Shown here: piece by piece, positions 11,851-23,227 of the stretch
Numbering within the stretch: the stretch's first letter is position 1
Layout of the letters: every line of letters begins with the position of its first letter
Assembly: GCA_032622095.1 (NCBI GenBank)
Contig: CP136067.1
Location: forward strand, 60,646,893-60,710,892
From: Siphonodentalium dalli
Lineage: Eukaryota > Mollusca > Scaphopoda > Gadilida > Siphonodentaliidae
Length of the DNA stretch: 64,000 bases
Direction of reading: 5' to 3'
Notes under the pieces: generated by a model
The model's database searches: none
Seen by the model: the letters and a program-made list of their open reading frames with translations, nothing else
Told to the model about the DNA's origin: nothing
Position numbers and translations under genes: made by a program

Positions 11851-12055
11851 CGTCGCGAATTTCTGCAACAATTTCACCGCGTAGTGGACCCATTTGGAAA
11901 AAAATACATTCCCTGTGTCTAATCCTACATTTTTATATACTATACGCCCCATATATCAGCTGTAATTGTAAACATCAAGTCTATTTTTAGCTGTTTTTAT
12001 CGGCGCGTGTTTGCGTGTTCACCATTACAGTATTCGCACTAAAACAGCCATATTG

Positions 12056-12375
12056 TAGCTAAAAACGAGTGCGCAGTATTCCACTGCGTTATTTGATACC
12101 TAAAATTTTTTGTTTGCTAGCGTATTCATCGAGAAATCTAAATTCTAAACATTAATATCGAACGAAGTTTTTCGTGTTTTGTGGCACCTTCGCATGGGTG
12201 GGTTAATCGGTCTCTAGGTGTGCATAAATTGCAGCTTCGCTCAAATTAATAGATTTCTGTTGTGCAATAGATGATAAACTTCATTTTAATACCAAGTTTG
12301 CTTGTGGGCATAGCCTTATCGCTGTAAAATGCATTTCTACAGCTGCTCCACGGCCTTGATTTCGAAAAATTTATG
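12056..12375. other. No feature seen
   Basis: No gene, RNA or repeat that I can support. Confidence 0.6.
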
Positions 12376-12790
12376 TTAGGTCAGTTGTCGACCGAATAAT
12401 GCAACTTCCGGTGTCCAGTCAGTGGCGGGGTTAATATATGTGGCTAGGGCGAATATCGGCCTTTCGTTAGACACCAAAAGGAGCCCTCGACGTGCTGTAT
12501 TCCTCGAGATATCGCCGTCCCACGCAATTTGAAATTCTGTCCCGCAGATTGTTGTTCTATCCCATATTTCATCCCATTTTAGGTCAGTTGTCGATAAAAT
12601 AATGCAACTTCTGGTGTCCGGTCAGTGGCGGGGTTAATATGTGTGGATAGGATGAATGTGGGCCTTTCGTTAGACACCGAAAGGAGCCCTCTACGTGCTG
12701 TATTCCTCGAGATATCGGCCATCCCACGCAATTTGAAATCTGTCCCGCAGATTGTCGTTTTGTCCCATATCCCATCCCATCCCGCAGATT
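12376..12790 (+). repeat. Tandem duplication of a 203-bp unit
   Basis: TTAGGTCAGTTGTCGA occurs at 12376 and 12579. Both copies continue through AATGCAACTT, GGCGGGGTTAATAT, CCTTTCGTTAGACACC, GTGCTGTATTCCTCGAGA and the CCCGCAGATTGT ending. Differences are a few substitutions per hundred bases. Confidence 0.9.
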
Positions 12791-13186
12791 GTCATGTCCC
12801 AAATAAAGTTCATAATCATAGGCATACGAATCACGATACATGTATGTATTCATGTTCAAACTATTCAACTCAGTATACGAAATTGGTGGAGTTTAGGTCA
12901 CTTATAATTACAACAGTGTTTTATTAGATTTTATTAGTTGTTTTGTATAACTCGCTTAGAATTGCCGTTGATTTAATTAAGACTATCGGCTGATAGGTGA
13001 TAATTAATATCTGCTATATGGTCACTAGGCGGCAGGCTTTGTTGTTGATGGCTGTCTCGATCTCACGTATTATACTTAATTACTTGTGTTTTGACAGTTT
13101 TATTTTCATAGGGTTGATAAAATTAGTAGGGGCGGAAGTCTGGACCAGGGACCCGGTTAACAATTAACAATTAATTTTGTTTAAGC
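12791..13186. other. No feature seen
   Basis: AT-rich DNA without a supported gene or repeat. Confidence 0.6.
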
Positions 13187-13236
13187 CTTACATTATGCTT
13201 GCAAAATGTAGCCTTACATTATGCTTGCAAAATGTA
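13187..13236 (+). repeat. 24-26-bp direct duplication
   Basis: GCCTTACATTATGCTTGC plus AAAATGTA is present twice in a row, followed by an AT-only stretch to 13305. Confidence 0.85.
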
Positions 13237-13664
13237 AACATTACATTTTATATATATTATTATTCTATTTATAACAAATATATTATATATTATATAATAT
13301 AAATTGGGACCCGACTTTTATAAATTTGATGCCTTGATTGATTAAGACTTTAACATGAAACATCCATATGAAAGTATTTTTTTGCACATTTATTTTGTCA
13401 GTCAAGTGTCAAAGCAAAAAAGGTTTCATTTAATTTTCACACAATACGCTTGATGGGGCCGACTTCTCTGAGGCCGTCCTTGTATGGGGCAGACTTTGCA
13501 TGGGGCCTACTTCTCTTCTATTTCTAGTATAACCCCTCACATACATGTAGTATTTGCTACCATCAATAACACCTAATCATCAAACTAGAGATACTAGATC
13601 CTCCCGTAAAGCGAGACAGAGACATGTAAAATAGATATATCAGATTGGTGATGGCACTGACTCG

Positions 13665-13950
13665 GTATTAGTGTTCATTGCTTCAATGTGCGTGAAGTGA
13701 ACAAATTCTCATTTCTTATTGAAGTGGCCATGTATCGATCTGAATGACACATTGAGATGTTCCTCATCTCAAATCTTAAGCTCAAATTTTCGCTCATATC
13801 AGGGTTCATATCAGTCTGAACACGGTTTCGAAGTTTGACACAGAATGTATCTGCCGTTACTAGTATATTGGAACAGCACTAAGCACTCCTCTGAAATTGT
13901 ATCTGTGACCATATGCTACATACTAATGCATGTACAGGTTCTGTCATATG
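13665..13950 (-). repeat. Diverged copy of the SINE-like element seen at 46 kb
   Basis: Blocks AGTGTTCATTGCTTCA, GAACAAATTCTCATTTCTTA, CACATTGAGATGT and CTCTGAAATTG...CTGTGACCATA match the elements at 46157-46575 in order. The tRNA-like part present there is absent here, as if deleted between GGGTTCA-like repeats. Confidence 0.75.
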
Positions 13951-13954
13951 ATCG

Positions 13955-14050
13955 ATAGTATTTGTATAGTGCTTTATCCCAGATAACCCAAAGTGCTTCC
14001 ATTCCTACTGAGGCTACTGTCACCCTGCACTCTATTAGACTTCATACATA
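13955..14050 (-). mobile_element. 3' end of an L2/CR1-like LINE, reversed
   Basis: GTATAGTGCTTTATCCC and AACCCAAAGTGCTTC are the reverse complement of the 3' tail found at 14995-15045. Only the tail is recognisable. Confidence 0.6.
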
Positions 14051-14426
14051 CTGGTACATACATGTACATACGTACATACTTAGATGCAGACATATGCCGG
14101 TACATATAAGAGACAGCATGACATCAACATGATAAAGAGAAAGAGTCAAAACATCTAAGCAGTATCTGGTGCGTTGCAATTTCCAATCTTTAGTCAAAGA
14201 GTTAATTGGTGTGAAAATAACAAATGCCATATCCTGAAGCATATAATACACCTTCTTGTTTCTTATGGTCAATCGATCTTGACTTATGAACTGTCTGCAG
14301 GGAAAATTGACTGTCTCTCGTGGTGACTCACCATGAGCTACTCACAGCAATGACCTGCTGGTGGATGAGGCATAATAACAGCAGCAATGCGGCATTTTGG
14401 CGCCAGATTAAAAAAAATCCTCAGTT

Positions 14427-14513
14427 GTATATACATGATAGCTATGTTGTATACACAAGATAGCTAAGTTGTATATACAAGAGAGCTAAGTTGTATACAA
14501 AAGATAGCTAAGT
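14427..14513 (-). repeat. Minisatellite, ~23-bp unit, about four copies
   Basis: GTTGTATATACAAGATAGCT repeats about four times. It is the reverse complement of the larger array at 18009-18368. Confidence 0.9.
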
Positions 14514-14574
14514 ACGGTACAGGTTTTCCTCTGTTCTCTTCATTGCTGTCTTATCTTGTAAGAAAATTGACCGT

Positions 14575-15062
14575 CTCTCGCATCTGCCTGTGTATATTGA
14601 ATCTCTTCTTGCATGCTATGTACCTGGTAAACCAGGCTTAAGGTCAGCTGATAAAATATTACTTGCTGTTCCCAAACGTGACCTTGTTAATTATTGTCGT
14701 CGATCTTTTGAATGCTACGGCCCAAACTTTTGGAATTCACTCCCGCTTACACTTAGGAATTTTGCTACTTTGGAATCTTTCAAAACAGAACTCAAAACAT
14801 ATCTGTTTAAACTTCACTATGGCAACGACGACGACCAAAGCTAAGCACATATTTCCTGCATTGTTTTATACAATACATACAGCCTTCATCCTGATTTGTA
14901 TATGAATTGTTTAATTTATTTCATTGTAGTTATTGTTTGGGTGTACATGCATATATGTGTTTGAATGTGCTGGAGCTCGGCCATCTGTTGTATTATTGAG
15001 CACTTTGGGCCTCATGGGATAAGGCGCTTTAAAAATGCTATACATTATTATTATTATTATAT
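14575..15062 (+). mobile_element. L2/CR1-like LINE, 3' fragment
   Basis: The segment carries the extreme C-terminus of the LINE protein (next entry), then about 200 bases of 3' UTR. It ends in GGGATAAGGCGCTTTAAAAATG and a run of ATT repeats, the usual tail of this LINE group. Upstream sequence (GAAAATTGACCGTCTCTCG) also occurs near 14304, hinting at a local duplication. Confidence 0.75.
14590..14844 (+). pseudogene. C-terminal fragment of an L2/CR1-like reverse transcriptase protein
   Basis: The 84-codon frame contains LLAVPKRDL, CRRSFECYGPNFWNSLPL and FKTELKTYLF. These are the conserved C-terminal blocks of L2/CR1-group LINE proteins (VPxxRLxxYGxRSFxxxxPxxWNSLPxxLR...FKxxLKTxLF). RT motifs are absent, so this is a 5'-truncated relic. 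The ATT-rich tail follows ~150 bases later, as expected. Confidence 0.8.
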
Positions 15063-15412
15063 ATTTACATACTAAGTGTGATCATCACTAAATCCAGCAT
15101 TCCGTTTGGTCAGCGCCCACGTGGCTAGTTGCAATTATTTCTTGGTGAATGTGCAACAGCTAATAACTGCAGCCTCATAACAACATCAACACGTCATTGG
15201 GTTTGGAAAGACGAACGCGTAATGTTTTGGGCGCATTTGGACTCGCGCAGGATTGACTTAATAAATCATCGGGTTTCAATATAAAGAGAAATTGTTCCTG
15301 TTAACTTTTGCCAAGGGTGCTATGGGATATTTTGGGCTGGTTTTGTCACGATACACTTTTTGATTTAAATACATTTACAAAAGTGGCCTTTTCGCTAAAT
15401 GTATATAAATAT
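15063..15412. other. No feature seen
   Basis: No supported gene or repeat. Confidence 0.6.
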
Positions 15413-15564
15413 AAGGATTAACTGTCATGTGGACTGTTTTTATGGAGATGTAACCGTGAGGTAAGTGGTCATAACTTGTATGTAAAACAAGTTTTACACA
15501 AGTTATGACCACTTTCCCCACGGTTACAGCTCCATAAAAACAGTCCACATGACAGTTAATCCTT
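15413..15564. repeat. Long near-perfect hairpin, ~75-bp arms
   Basis: The left arm begins AAGGATTAACTGTCATGTGG and the right arm ends CCACATGACAGTTAATCCTT. The arms match over about 75 bases with a handful of mismatches and a spacer of only a few bases. An open frame on the minus strand spans it by chance. It could be a fold-back MITE or a source of hairpin RNA. Confidence 0.9.
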
Positions 15565-15914
15565 TTATCAAATTTCAACACATTGTGTCACAGTGTGATC
15601 AGCTACAGGTAAAGGTGTAACAGTATGCAACAGTAGGAAAACCATAATTTATATCAGATGCACCAATTAAAACTGAAAATCTCAACTCACACCCAGGGAT
15701 GTGGCTTGTGAGTTTTCGTGGGAGGTGAGGTGTTGGTTCAACTAATAATTGTTCAACTTCCCCCTTGAAACCAGGTCACAATTCCTAATTCCATTCACAC
15801 ACTCTTTTTGGGTTGGATTTGTTCTAACTGCACAATTAAGTGTTCTAATTTCACACTAAATGTTGGTTGAGATATCAAATTATGCGAACTGTTTGAACTT
15901 TGAGCCTATGTTAG
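15565..15914. other. No feature seen
   Basis: No supported gene or repeat. Confidence 0.6.
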
Positions 15915-16719
15915 CCTGATGACTCCAACTACTATTGCCCTAATTATCATAGTGATGACATTGAAAAGGTTCAGAACGAAATGGCCCGAATAGTAACAGG
16001 TGCAACCATCAGTATGAATAACGCACGTCTTTTATCAGAAACTGGCTGGGAACTCCTCTCCTCACGTCATAGAAAAAAAACACAGGCTATGTCAATTTTT
16101 TTAAATGATACGTGGAACTGCTCCATCAATTTTAAGAAATTATGTACAACCAATCCTGGCAAATAATTCCAGATATAACTTCAGATTTGAACATATAAGA
16201 CTACCCTCGATATTAACTATGACTATTATATGGATTCTTTCTTGCCAGCTGCCATTACTGAATGGAACAAACTGCCGGAAACTACAAAGGACAGACAATA
16301 TACGTCCGCCTGCATATTTTTATCATAGTAAATGCCGTAAATCTCATATCCTTCATACCCGGTTAAGACTGAACTGCAGCCACCTGAGTTGTGACCTGAC
16401 AGACAATCATGTAAAACATTTCACCTTCTGTTTATGTGGGGAACTCGAGACAACTTACCACTATCTCTTTGAATGTACATTTTATAAAGAGCCCAGAAGA
16501 GAACTATATGATTCTCTACCCAATGTTGTCCTATCTGAGAAAACTCTATTGCGGGGATCAAGGAAGCTAAGCCTTTGCGAAAACAAACAAATATTTAATG
16601 CAGTACAGACATATATTATTATGAGAACAAAAAGATTCCCATGGTTTGTACGAGTAACAAATTGCTTTGGATTCCGGCCATCCCCCAAAATATATGTAGC
16701 ACTAAATGCCTTCCGATAA
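15915..16719 (+). pseudogene. LINE protein C-terminal remnant with frameshifts
   Basis: The segment starts in frame with VQNEMARIVTGAT and LLSETGWELLSSR (15970-16065), a block common downstream of RT in LINE proteins. The frame then shifts into IRGTAPSILRNYVQPIL (from 16108). It shifts again for YYMDSFLPAAITEWNKLPE (16224-16282), which is readable only in a third frame. It returns to HTRLRLNCSHLS ... CLCGELETTYHYLFEC (to 16475) and ends IMRTKRF. The Cys-His block is the LINE C-terminal zinc-like domain. At least three frame changes make it dead. RT is absent. It is not obviously the same family as the element at 1-3330. Confidence 0.85.
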
Positions 16720-17114
16720 CGATTATTTTGTATATTACAAATGTACTTACTTGCTACTAGCCTGCATATGCGTGAAATGATTCCACATGAAGGATGCTCC
16801 GATATTCACAGTGAACACCCTCGAAATAGGAATTGTCCTGTTTCGGGTCAGTGCTGCTGAATACGTACTTGTTCTCATGAAAGATATATATTCCATTGAT
16901 TATGAACACTCATAGCCGTGTGCGTTTGTTTAATTACTTTTTGACGGATAGAACCAGTTAACAGCCAATGTGATTGACCCCCTCCCATGGCTCCTGACGC
17001 ATGCATCTTACTATAGACGAGCTTATTTTAACCACGCAACAACTCAATTATTGAAAACTCCCCACCACTGTCATCATTTCACGATTCTTCTGTCCCCCTC
17101 CTGTCTTCTACTCG

Positions 17115-17116
<2 letters not shown>
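16720..17116. other. No feature seen
   Basis: No supported gene; open frames here are short and of biased composition. Confidence 0.6.

Positions 17117-17160
<44 letters not shown>
17117..17160 (+). repeat. (CT)n microsatellite
   Basis: About 18 uninterrupted CT dinucleotides flanked by CTGT. Confidence 0.95.
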
Positions 17161-17161
<1 letters not shown>

Positions 17162-18008
17162 CCTACATCATGCTATCCATAACACTATCTTCTTCCTTTT
17201 TCCATCCCTAACTCAAATTTAGTTATATATCTCCACTTCTCCTAAACCATTATTTCAATCCCTTTACGTATGATCGATACCCCTCCCTGACTTATTGGGG
17301 AAGGGACATGTCGCCAAAGAGGAGAAGACTTCATATAAGCCCTCTGGCTTGTTGTCTGATCCTCATTTCCAAAATTAACTCTTATATTTTGTATATTTAT
17401 GTCATCTGTATATTATGTCATTTGTTTGGATTTGGAAATAAAAATATGTTTACATCAACTACTATGGTCAGGTATACAGTCTCTAACAGTCTCTAACAGA
17501 CAAAAGTTCTGGGGTGAGAGTAGTGAGACACTGCATCCCATATCCACATCCCTGAGCCCCCCATAGATACAAAGAGGATCAAAGGTTTTAGCACTGATTA
17601 TGCGTCACATATGCTTGCCTCATTCAAATGGAATTATCTCAAGTTTGATAGAAGTTATTGAATTTTGAGATCAACAGTTCGATGGGGTCTGCATTAAACA
17701 GTAGCCTATTCGTGTCTGGTAAATTTTATGCATCCCAGTGAAAGTGTGTGTTTACTGTGACACTTTGAGGCTGTACATGCATGTTTATGCATTCATCATT
17801 CATTTCATGCCATCAAACTATTGTCTGGGCAAATTACAATCATCAGCAAAAGTATAATGCTTCTTTTTTCATGATTCAAATACTAATTTCGGTATCTATA
17901 CTAATAAAGTTGGTGATTGTTTGTTCGTCCATCTGTCCGACTATTAGCAGGGCAGCTACTTGACAAAAATAGGTGAGTAATTGTGCATTTTATTGTAAAA
18001 TAACCAAA
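17161..18008. other. No feature seen
   Basis: AT-rich sequence with no supported gene or repeat. Confidence 0.6.
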
Positions 18009-18368
18009 CCTAGCTATCTTGTATATACAACTTAGCCATCTTTTATAGACAACTTAGCTACATGTATCTTGTATATACAACATAGCTATCTTGTACGTGT
18101 ATATACAACTTAGCTATCTTGTATATACAACTAAGCTATCTTGTATTTTCAACTTAACTATCTTGAATATACAACTTGGCTATCTTATATATACAACTTA
18201 GCCATCTTTTATAGACAACTTAGCTACATGTATCTTGTATATACAACATAGCTATCTTGTACGTGTATATACAACTTAGCTATCTTGTATATACGACTAA
18301 GCTATCTTGTATTTTCAACTTAGCTATATTGAATATACAACTTAGCTATCTTATATATACAACTTAGG
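18009..18368 (+). repeat. Minisatellite, ~23-bp unit with a ~166-bp higher-order repeat
   Basis: TTAGCTATCTTGTATATACA-type units run for 360 bases. A variant run (CTTAGCCATCTTTTATAGAC, then TTAGCTACATGTATCTTG) begins at 18031 and again at 18197. So seven or so units were duplicated as a ~166-bp block. Confidence 0.92.
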
Positions 18369-18494
18369 ATTTTTGTGCATGTGGCGCTAATATACGCTGC
18401 CATAGAAAATGGTATTTTAACTGGAAAATTCAGTAAACCACCCCACTGTATAGTGTGTGCTGCCAATGTTCAGTGTCAAGTAAAAGCATTATAT

Positions 18495-19153
18495 TATGCC
18501 CCTGACCCCCATACTGGTAGGAAGTCTCTGTCTGTCTGTCCATCTGTCTGGACATCCATCTTTCTGTCTGTCCGTCCGTCTTTCTGTATCTCTGTCCGAG
18601 CATATCACGTTGTAACCCAGGATTTAATTTTCTGATTTGGTTGTCCTTTGGCATGGTTATAGCACAGGTTGGGGGAAAGGATACCCTCATATCACAAGTT
18701 TCATTCTATATTTTTACCAGAGTTACGTCCCTTGTTTGACTTGGAAATTTATTAATTTTGTGAACATTTCAGCTTGTAACTCGTTTGTTAATTATTGGAT
18801 TTCATTGTTCTTTGGCATGATGATAGGACAGGTGGGGAAATGGATAACCACATACTACTATGGGTTTTGTCCATTATTTTTTACCCGAGTTACGGCCCTT
18901 GTTTGACTTGGAAATTTGTGAATTTAGTGTCTGTACGAACATTTCAGCTTGTAACTCAGGCATGCTTCATCGTATTTCGTTGTGCTTTGGTATGGTGACT
19001 GCACAGCTTGAGTGAAAGGATACCCACATACTACAGGTTTCGTCCATTCATTACTACCAGAGTTATGGGCCTTGTTTGACTTGGAAATTTGTTAATTTTT
19101 ACATCCAAATTGGCAAGGATAATCTGATTCTGTTGTGTTTTGGTTTGGTGATA
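18495..19153 (+). repeat. ~170-bp tandem array with CTGT-rich head, part 1
   Basis: A head with GACCCCCATACTGG and a CTGT/GTCC-rich stretch (18525-18600) precedes about three units. Each has TTTGGCATGGTNATAGCACAGG-like, GAGTTACGGCCCTTG and GACTTGGAAATTT blocks (the last at 18738, 18908 and 19078, about 170 apart). The third unit is interrupted at 19153 by the 4-kb element. Confidence 0.85.
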
Positions 19154-22100
19154 TAGTGTGGTCGTGGTACGCAAAAAAAGGGGTTGACCCGGGAGCATCT
19201 CTGCTACAACATATCCAAAATCCGCTAAAATCCAGGATCCAAGATGGCGTCCAACATGGCCGCCTTTAGTAAAAAGAGATTCTGACTGAGATTAATTCGA
19301 CATAATGAGAACAAATGTTGCCATATTTATACAAATGTAAACATTTTGCGAAGATAAAGTATTATGCCACATATCTATAGACAAAATGGAACCCCTCGCC
19401 CCAGATGGCTGCCAAAATGGCGGCCTAAACTCGAAAATTTGAAGTTTTTGTCTAATATCTTAAAGATCAATTCCTGTTGTTTGATACTGGTTCAGACTGG
19501 CGACATTGATTAGTCATATTCATGTTAATTCAGCATTGGAGCAATGAAAGATACCATAAATGGGGTCCCAGACTCATCTACACCCTCAAAAATTTGATCT
19601 TACAGAACGCGGTATAAAATTCCACAAAAATCGCCATTGGGATTCTAGTCATATATCAACAAGAAATGGACAGAACTGTACAATGTAAGTTGGGCATACC
19701 ATTATCTATAAATACTCCAATTCAATGAAACCCAAATTAGCGCTTTGTCTCAAAATGGCTGCCAAAATGGCGGTCAAAATATGGAAAATGGCAGATATTT
19801 AGAAATTAGAATGGTCGTCAAGAGGGTAAGGCCCAGAAGGAATTGGTAAAGAAGCGGTTTTGTTCTCATTCGACGCGGGATAATCTCGTGTATAACATAT
19901 CCAAAATCCGCTAAAATCCGCTTTGGGGAAAATACAAAATTCAAGATGGCGTCCAACATGGTCTCCAATAATAATGAAAATGGCAAATATGTAGTTATTC
20001 ACGAAAACACATTCGACAAAATGCCAATTCGGCACCAATACACATCATTGATTGAAATCAATGTTTTTTGTGGGTATGAGTAGCCAATCACGATTCAATA
20101 TGCTAAGATGGCTACTAAAATGGCCACCGAAAATTGTCGAAATTTAAGTTCTGCTCAGAGGAAAGCCGAAACAACACTTCGGTTGTGAGCTAACGATGGC
20201 AGACCTATTAAACATGTTGCCAATAATCTACTACCACAATCAGTTCAGCCCGTAATGTTCCAACTAAGCAGTATCTACTGCAGGATCCAACACGATGTCC
20301 ACTTACTACGAGGGACTATCTGGAAATTAATTAAAAAGAAATTAAATTGCTACGAATCTGGATTATTTGAAAACAGTGTCAATATTTCTACTTATAATGA
20401 CTATTCGGAACATCAAATATATGGGCATCGGTGGTCTAGTCCGGAAGCATCAGGCTATAATGGGTTTTCCAGTGATGGCGAAAGTGAAAAGGACAGGAGG
20501 GAAAAGCGAATAATCTGGGGTTTACTTAATTGGTGGGCAAGTTGGTTATCGGAGCTGGGGAGTTTCAAAGTAAAATCTGACCCGTAGGCGTAAAGGTATC
20601 AACCATTTAGTTTGATGAACTGGTATTTCAAGGTTGTAATTGGATAGAAATGCCACATGAACATGGTGATTAACAACATGTTTGTCTAAGAAATGTGAAC
20701 AATGAACATGTTATTTTCCAGATGCTAGACAATCAAACTGCCACACAAGGCGTTCATCCATGCTCATCAGAGCACGAAATATGTGCAAATTAATTACACA
20801 AAAACTATTTCATGCGGACGATGTACTCTAGACCTACATCCAACGTCATTTCCTATTAACTTTTATTGTTTGTACGGACGGTTTTTCGAGGTTTGAAAAT
20901 CCCGCTTGTCCAAGAAAACCTCCACATACTTACGGAGTCGATGTGTAAATAATGTATGGGGATAGTTTCTTCATACATATATGTATTTGGCACACGTATT
21001 TTCTAGAACATAAGAGATCACCATTTACCGGAGAGTTGATATCTGGGAAGAGATCAGAGTAAAACCACTTTTCTTACATGTCGAAATGGGGAATCCATGG
21101 GCTACATTTAGTTCCAGCTTGAAACTTGAAAATGATGGCCGAGCCCGAATAGTTAATATTTCGTCGCATCAGTGCTATAATGTAACCCACATTTTCAACT
21201 TTCCGAGAAAATGAAGGTTGAAGTTTTTAGTCAACATTTCTCCTAATGTTGACAAAGCATGATGTATTGTTGTTTTTATCCCAATGAAAACTGACATTAG
21301 CTGTTCATTGAACCACTTATTGTTTTCTGTTTACTCCCTCGTTTTCTTTTAAAAAGCAATAGCTTGTTTGGAGATATGACATGTTGCGTATGCCAGCGAC
21401 GATTCGTTTCCGTGCTATAATGAAGTTGTGCTAATAAATGCAGATTAATCTAAATATGGTGGCAATCGCATGTGTCTATGAACTAAAAAGTGCCTATTCT
21501 ACACTATGAAAATTCACCCATGTGCATCATCATACAGAAATGTGTGGAACAATCACAAAATTTAAATCACCAAATGATCACGTGACTAACATGGAGATAC
21601 TACCATATAGCACACATTTTAGAATTCACAAACACAAAACAGAAGCCACGTGGACAACCTGAAGCGTCCGATTGGCTGCTGTTGGACATACGACCTCATA
21701 GCACGAATAATTGTAAAGATCGCTGGAGATACTACATTTGCTTCACTGGTTTGTGTGAATATTTGTCATCCAATGCAAAGACAGTTTGGCCCATCGGATT
21801 GGATTTTTTCTCACGATTTGAATGGTATCAAATACTCATTTCCCGCCATAATGGAGTTACGACATTATAGCACTGATGCGTCGAGATTTTGTCAACCCGC
21901 GGGAAGCCACCAAAAGATTGAAAATAAATAGTTTTGATGTATATGAGCCACACGCATGTATATTAGCCAACTATCAACTGCATCCACCACTCACAACATC
22001 CATTATATGATAAGCTGGGCAGAGTCTACCATTTTCGTTTGGGAAGCCATATTAGATAAAATTTATTGTTTCTTTTGGTCTATTTGAGATGGAATGTTCA

Positions 22101-23227
22101 CAAGTAAAAGAAACGATCAATTATTTTGTAGACAAGATCTGCTAATCCCTAAATATCAAATGTCACCAGAACCCCAAAGTCGATTTTGGTTAAATTTCAT
22201 ACCGCATTCGTTATAACTTATTAGTGAAGGACCGGAGTAAACTATGATCTAATCGATTAGACATGTAATTTCTGTAATGATCAGTTGACACGATCATTGA
22301 AAGAATATACCTATTGTTTCCCAGTTCAGAGAGCAACAAGTGATAAACAGAAGTGATAGAAAATAGTATTTTTCACATCGGGTGGCCATTTTGGCAGTCA
22401 TTTTTGGTACTGATTTTTAAGTTTTTACATAGAGCTAGCATAATGGCATCATAAAGAGGTATACATTCGTATTTATTTAGTCAATTTTATTCATCAACCA
22501 CTACTTATAATGGATTGAATGACACTGTGATCAATATCTGCCATTTTCCATATTGTGACCGCCATTTTGGTAGCCATTTTGAGACAAAGCGCCAATTATG
22601 GTTTCATTGAATTGGAGTATTCATAGATATCGGTATGCCCAACTTACATTGTACAGTTCTGTCCATTTCTTGTTGATATATGACTGTAATCACAATGGCG
22701 AGTTTTGTGGATTTTTATACCGCGTTCTGTAAAATCGAATTTTTGAGGGTGTAGATGAGTCTGGGACCCCATTTATGGTATCTTTCATTGCTCCAATGCT
22801 GAATTAACACGAATAAGCCTAATCAAAGTCGCCAGTCTGAACCATTATCAAACAACAGGAATTGATCTTTAAGATATTAGGCAAAAACTTCAAATGTTCG
22901 AGTTTAGGCCGCCATTTTGGCGGCCATCTGGACGAGGGGTTCCATTTTTGCCATAAACAGGTGGCACAATAATTTACCTTTGCAAAAATGTATACATTTG
23001 TATACATATGACAACATTTGTTCTCACTATTATTGAATTAATCTCAGTTAGAGTATCTTTTGACTAACGGCAACCATGTTGGACGCCATCTTGGATCCTG
23101 AATTTTGCCCAAAGCGGATTTTAGCGGATTTTGGATATGTTATACACAAGATTCTCCCGCGTCGAATGACACCAAAACTGCTTCTTTACCAATTTCTTCT
23201 GGGTCTAACCCTCCGACGACCACACTA
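19154..23227. mobile_element. 4,074-bp DNA element with ~650-bp terminal inverted repeats
   Basis: The left end TAGTGTGGTCG and right end CGACCACACTA are flanked by ATA on both sides (19151-19153, 23228-23230). Joining the flanks restores the array unit (GGTGATAGCACAG), so ATA is a convincing target duplication. The inverted arms (about 19154-19800 and 22530-23227) share many long blocks, for example around AATTCCTGTTGTTTGATA, GGTCCCAGACTCATCTACAC, GGACAGAACTGTACAATGTA and CAAAATGGCTGCC. A sequence like the right tip also recurs internally at about 19812-19980. The 2.7-kb centre has one modest open frame (20255-20587) and no recognised transposase. The 3-bp duplication would fit a PIF/Harbinger-type element, but that is inference. 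Confidence 0.88.
20255..20587 (+). CDS. Unrecognised 110-codon open frame inside the 4-kb element
   Basis: I do not recognise the product. The frame has a mixed, protein-like composition, with an acidic-basic stretch (SSDGESEKDRREKR) followed by IIWGLLNWWASWLSEL. No catalytic motif, signal peptide or zinc finger is visible. It may be an exon fragment of an element-encoded protein or chance. From 20588 to 22530 I see no better coding frame. Confidence 0.2.
   Translation: MFQLSSIYCRIQHDVHLLRGTIWKLIKKKLNCYESGLFENSVNISTYNDYSEHQIYGHRWSSPEASGYNGFSSDGESEKDRREKRIIWGLLNWWASWLSELGSFKVKSDP

Larger units (their letters stand above)
6593..12055. mobile_element. 5.46-kb segment bounded by ~200-bp inverted repeats
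   Basis: The left arm (6593-6815) and right arm (11855-12055) are reverse complements over about 200 bases with few mismatches. Shared blocks, read from the outer end, are CAATATGGCTGTTTTAGTGC, AATGGTGAACACGC and GGTGAAATTGTTGCAGAA. The left arm has about 20 extra bases in the middle. No transposase frame is visible between the arms, and the interior is filled by other repeats. It may be a large non-autonomous element or two copies of one small repeat in opposite orientation. No clear target-site duplication was seen. Confidence 0.6.

Noticed and set aside
6593-12055. A Polinton/Maverick-type element, because of long inverted ends
   Set aside because: No polymerase, integrase, protease or packaging ATPase frame, and it is far too short.
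15413-15564. A microRNA precursor
   Set aside because: The arms are too long and too perfectly matched for a typical animal microRNA hairpin; a fold-back element is likelier without small-RNA data.
16970-17182. A short plus-strand frame ending in Leu-Ser repeats
   Set aside because: The Leu-Ser run is the CT microsatellite translated.
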